From NCBI GenBank assembly GCA_024529925.1, contig JAFEUB010001059.1:1-64000 (forward strand): a stretch of DNA of 64,000 nucleotides, in the 5' to 3' direction. The notes beneath the pieces were generated by a model. That model was given only the letters and a program-made list of their open reading frames with translations. It made no database searches and had not been told where the DNA came from. A program made the translations under genes and the position numbers. Of the stretch, positions 51,401-57,400 are shown in pieces. Origin of the DNA: Ophthalmolycus amberensis. Taxonomy: Eukaryota > Chordata > Actinopteri > Perciformes > Zoarcidae. Numbering within the stretch: the stretch's first letter is position 1; each line of letters begins with the position of its first letter.

Positions 51401-54400
51401 GAGGATACATTGCAGGTTATGAACAACAGCTTGATCTCCTTAAAACGATTCTAGAACTCAAGCCTTGAAGAGACCAGTTATTATGCAGGAAAAGATACAC
51501 AAACTAACTTGTACTGAATGATTTTCTCTCGCCATTGATACTACCAGGCAAGATTTTGCAAGTTGTCATGGCTTGGTAAACAGTAGAATTATGTCATTCA
51601 CATTGCAAAGTAATCCCTTGGAATGTGTGCCGGCAAATATTCGATTGGCCAACGTAGCACGTTGCCAGATGACATTACAACAGGACTCTACTTCTGTTTT
51701 TGTGAGAACCCTTGCTGTGCCAACGATGCCATCTCATTAAAATGGATGAGGAGGTTTTTGACTTTTTTTTTTGGGACGTGGCACTAGTGTCTGAACACGG
51801 CCTTGGACCTTTCGAGTGTTTCATCCCTTTGGTATAAAGCGTCACAGACTGGCTGGGAAGGTAAACATCGCTGTGTTGTTTTGCAGCTCTCTGAAACTGT
51901 GTTTCAGGGTTTCAGGGCAGTGAAGGTTTAAATATTCCAACACCGTTTGGAGCTGCCAACGGTGCCAAATGACGCATTTCTGTGTGGGCCTTTGGGCTAT
52001 TCGCTCTTTGTTCTCATCTTCCATTATTGATAAAAGGGTTTGCATGAATGTGGTTGTTTTTCTCCTCTCTCTTTTGCTATGATTTGAACTCTCATAGCTG
52101 AGCCATGGTGGGTGCATGGTGGGCAGTAACACAGTGAAGGTCACACAGAAAGAATGAAGAAAAGTGCTTCCTCTAAAACTAGAATCCAAAATGTCCCGAG
52201 AGCCATGTTGAGTTGCCACCAGTCATGAATGCAACGTAATTAAAATGGATGGTTGCTCGAACACATACATTGGAGGGCGTCTGTGATGAAACACACAGCT
52301 GAATACCTCCTCGTTTGTGCTCCTGTGTTGCAGCTTAACAAGTACAATCCTTCCTGACAGTTTGGAGAAGAACTCTGTGCTGCTAATAATAAGGTTTATT
52401 CCTCCACAGCCACTAACACCACAGACTTGTTTTTAATTGGGCTCAGAATAAAGCATCTGTGCATCCAAGTAGAAGGAAGTGAATTGTGGTCTGAGGTCAA
52501 CTGAAAATGTCCAGAAATGACATTTTGCAAATGTTGCTTCTTTTTCTCGTGTTTATCATAATGGGATAATATTTCTCTCTGTTCCTATCGTTCATTGCTC
52601 AATCTCCTTTCTCACCAATTGGCCTCTGAACGTCACAACCATTTCTAAGTCACTTAGTGTGCAATGAGAACGCCATTCTTTCTTTTTGCGTGCCATTTTA
52701 CATCACATGTACATGCCGGTAGCTCCCATGAGTTTTGCAAAATTCTTAATTTGTTGTTCTTTTATTACTGGAGCCCAAATGACAGAATGCATTCATCAAC
52801 ACCGGTAAATGGAGCGTTGGGATTGGGTTGTTAAGTTCAGCGGACTTTGAGATGATCACCGCCCACGGCCGACCAACCAGACAGACCTGCCTGAGGCTAC
52901 TCCACTACCCAGCATGCTCCTGGCTGTCTGATGTCTGGTCGCAGAAAAATAATATGGATGAAATAAAACCTCAGGTGACCCCAGCAACGGTAGGTCGGTG
53001 ACTGCTGAGCCCACATTTTCAAAGAGACCTGGATCCATCCTGGCGATCCGGATCAAGCTGCAGTTGACCGTCAAACCGCAGGACTCCGGTGGGACGAGAG
53101 GAGGAGGACTCTGTGTCTACATCACCATGCTTGGTGCTCAAACTCAGTCAAAGTTGATGGACAATGTTTCCCTGATGTCAAATTCCATTGTTAAGATGTC
53201 AGCCGTCTTTTCTGGCCAGAGAATTGTTGTTGTTGCTGCTGTTTACATTCCTCATGATGCAAATGCAAACAATGCTCAACAGGAATGTTCTCTTTTTGTA
53301 ATGTTTTTCATGTCATGTTGCGCAATGACAAATAAATGATCCCTGAATCCTTGAACGCATTCTGTACCAACTGCAATGTAAATGCACATGTGATTATGCC
53401 TACGCCGAGCAAGTGACGTGGTATAAAAGGTGAGAGAAGACTGTATGGCGGGTGGGTCAAACAAACACAGGACATTCAACCAGGAGACCCGTGTTCGTGT
53501 CCCAGAGTGTTGTTGAGTTATTTTGAAGTTACACTAGGTGATAACTGCGACAGCCTGTGTAGGCAGCAGCCTGTGTACCTAAAAGTCTAACTTCAATGTC
53601 AATCACCATATTGTGGTGTTCTTCATTAAGCGTGAATGTCAATACTGTTATTTGATTGGTATAATATCTGCATGGATATGTACTCAAAATGTATTGTTAG
53701 ATTGTTTAATTCAAAACACGCATGCTCTGAATCATGAAGTAGAGTAAGAAGTGCCGAGGTTGCAGGACTCACTTGCTGTAGGTTTTGAGAATCTGGTGAA
53801 AAGTTAAAGCAATCACCAAATCTGGACCCGTGGACGAACTGTCACTAACATTAATGTACGATGAAATCATAATCAGGTTTATCTAACTTTTAAAAAACAA
53901 CAACACGTCTCTTTAAATATGATTCTTACTTAAAATGAAGCTCTCTTGACTGTGGTCTTGGCTCCAGCTGAACCGGACTGGCATGTGGCACGGCTGTTTG
54001 AGTGAGACTGTGGTGGGTGGACCTCAGGCCCTCTCGGGCAGTCCGGGGGCATGATCCCCCGGAAGGTGATTTTGTACAATTTAACCCTCGACATTAAAAG
54101 GTTGTAAACAATTTAGTGGTTGAGTAAACAGTTCATTCATAAACACGGTGGTCAAACCCCTGGCATACTGAGGACAGTCCGCCGGGAGCAGGGGGCGGTG
54201 GACTTGGGCCTTCACTCCCTTGGAGAGGGACGCCCCCCCCAGGAAGTGACAAGGTGCTGGTGAGGGCTGTTGTAAAGCTCAAGGCCAGAACAGCGAGCCA
54301 CCTTCACCCCCATGAAGGCCATCAAGCCATTTTTCCTAGTCGTCTCCCTCATCTTACAGAACCACAAATGCTTCTATCCGTTAATCAACACAGCGGTCTA

Positions 54401-57400
54401 CACAGGCAGCACGACAGGAGCTGTATTGATTACAAATAATGAAGCGCGTTTTAATGCCTAACGTCTATTTTCTTCCGTTTTACGTGCGTAGCTGCGCTGA
54501 TTGCGTGGTGGGCTCTGAGCGCTGCCAAAACACAGGTGACCTGCAATCAACGTCCGGCCTAAACACTGATTGAAGCTGCTGCTCGCTCTTGTCTCCTGTG
54601 CAGACGAGGTGTTCACTTCTTATACCACCAGAAACTGTTTTATCCTCTTTTGAAATATATCATTGTGTTATATTTACTTACACAAAATGTGAGGAAAATT
54701 CAAATATCTGACGGGTGACTTTGCAATTATGTTGCTGTTGCCGTGTAAAAAGGAATCATTTTATGCCTTGATCCATCTTTCTATTTTAGTTTTTCATAAA
54801 ATCAATGGTTTGCAAAGGCAGCACTGAACCGTGTTCGATGGGGTAAAACATGACAGTCATCTGAACTAAAGTTTCTGTCTGTCTGGTGCTGACACGGAGC
54901 GCTGCTTTTTAACGTGATGTGTCATCTGTGACAGAGCGTAGATCTACGGGACACAGCGACTCACCGCGGGTGTTGCTGGAGAGACGTTTGCGTTGGCTGG
55001 TGGAGGTGTTGTGCGGGAGCAGAGTGTTCTGCTGGTGGTTGCTGTCGATGGGACTCGTGGCGATGATGTTGTCCTTGTACTTGTTCATCAGGGCCAGCTT
55101 GGTGTTGTCGCTCACTGCGGACGAGTGGGATTATAGTTACAAACAGCAGGAAATAAGAGCTCGGAGAAGGTAAGGCACAAACTAAAAAGCTTTCTCTCTG
55201 GAACGAGAAAGCAGGCACTTGGAAAAGACACAAAAAAAACCACGAAATAATTGTGCTGTTCTTGGCTGGATGTTGAATGTTGAATGTTTTAAAACCACAG
55301 TGTAGCAAGGATTAAGTGTAGTAATGCTAAAAGAAACACACCCAGCATGTTGTTTACTGAGGGGAGAATTAAAGAGTGAGAAAAGCTGCCTTGAAATTAA
55401 AACCCATTAAGGGAAAATACTGAACACATCCTCAGAGGAGGCGATGATCTCTTTTGGTAAATAATAAGAGTTAAAGTTCCAGGGAAACAATAACAAACAC
55501 AATATATTATAAAACACCATTTCTGTAATAAAAACAGTACTTTAGTTCGGACTGAAATATCTATAACACAATTAGATGGATTCTGATGAAATTACCCCCA
55601 CAGGATGTGCACTCAGAATAAGAAGGTGTCTTCTGCGGAAAAAAATTGACAAAGAGTACCGGGCAGGCATAACTAATCTTCCGTCTTGCATGAAGACATT
55701 ACAACAGCAGGATGTGAATTCGTGTGGTATTAAATGGTTGTCAACTAATCTGCTCTTGTCATATTTGGTGGTTTTATGTTTGTCGATACGTTAAAGTTAC
55801 TGTTTTATCCCGAGTGGGAAGGAGTTAAAAAAAAGGTTTTTTTATTACGCTTTATGTGTGAAGCAGTATAAGTTAAGACACACACAATTCACTCGAATCA
55901 AACCCTGACACTTTACAACACAAGAGGTTTACATTGTCAGTTTTATTCCCAAGGACGTTAAGAGCATTTCACGATCTGTTTCACAGGGTTTTATCGGGCC
56001 GACGTACATGTTAGCTCCAATACGCTCACATGGCCTGCATTTATGTTACAACTGGGTTCGTATTGCTTTTATACCTCCACAGTTGGTTCCCTGACTGTTT
56101 TCTCTGGCGACGCCGTGGAGTCCACATCGATGGATTTGAGTCAAAGCTACTGGATGGACTGCCGTGCAACGCGGTCCACATTTAGGTTGGGCGAATTGTT
56201 ATCACTTTGGAACGGGAGTGTTATGATGCTAAGAAGGTAAACTAAGCGAATGAACATGGTAAACATTACACTTTCTTAGCACTGTCATTGTGAGCATGTT
56301 AGCATGTTGATGCTAGCAGCCCAGAAGGGACAAACCAAATACATAGAGATCCTTTTTCTTTTTGAAGTCACCTAAAAGTTAACATAATTGCTCTTCTCAT
56401 TTCTCCATTCTGTGCCTCCTCGCTCCGCTTGCTTGTGACTTCGAAAATCAAGGTCGCAAGGAAAGGAATAGAGGATGTAGAACCTTAGAAGGGGGAATGC
56501 CTGCCTCCGACGCGCTTGGGAAGGGAAGGGTGAGCGGCGTGGTATTCGGGCGGTTGCAATCTGCAACCTCACCGCTAGATGGCACTGAACCCTACACTCT
56601 GCTCCTTTAATATTGACAAAACATTATTGTTTCCACTTGTTTATGAATTCAAAACTATTCCGTCATTCTAAAAAGAAAGGTCAAGAGAAATACTGACTGA
56701 AATGTTTGTTATTTTAGTCCAGATTTCCGATGCTTTTTTTCCTGAGCAACCTCTGTCTTGTTCAATATCCACGCATGCCCTGCTGCCTGCATTTCCTATT
56801 TCTCTCGTTCCTCTCATCAACCATCTTTAATGCATAATGCACAGTGTTACGCCGTCTCCATCACCTCTGGGGTCGGGCTGTTCGGATTTCATAAGAACAC
56901 TGCGTGCGAGTGCCTCCACCGTGACCGATCTCTTGATGAATCCGAGGAGTAAATGCGCCGCCAATTGGAATTAAGGGGGGGGGGGGTTACCTTCATAAAA
57001 CCTGCTCCACTTCATGCGATGGAGAGGTGCTCAACCCAAACGTCCGCTGATTATGAAAAATAGATCTTTCAGGAGGAGTTGTTGGCAGAACCGTAGTACG
57101 CCTTTTGATTATTCCAAGTGTGAGGAGTAAACTCTCGGAGAGAACACCTGCAGCTCCATATTGATGTCCGGTGGACTGTCTGCATCAGTAGCAGCTCGTG
57201 TTCTTACACGGATTATGAGAACTGCTGTACAAGGGCCTCATTTCTATTTGCTGTCCCATTTTGTTGTGTTGGGAGCCTTTGTGTTTGTGAACCTACAATT
57301 ATAGTCCTCCGTCATTTGGTCTACGTTAATGTTGACGATTACTTCACACCTATATGAGAAAATAATACATGGTATTTAATTCAAAATCCAATTACCTCTC

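Larger units (their letters stand above)
41897..54964 (-). other. astn1: astn1 intron E4-E5 (13.1 kb)
   Basis: The largest intron in the window. It holds the 23-bp minisatellite (47025-47893), a GT microsatellite (49639-49656), a dispersed-repeat copy (50766-50985), a short exon-like open frame on + (51269-51454), a pair of related short repeats (51158-51225 and 53455-53505), a LINE derivative (52985-53360) and a GC-rich hairpin (54042-54063). The stretch 42.0-46.9 kb is low-complexity to unique intronic sequence in which I see no gene. Confidence 0.8.
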
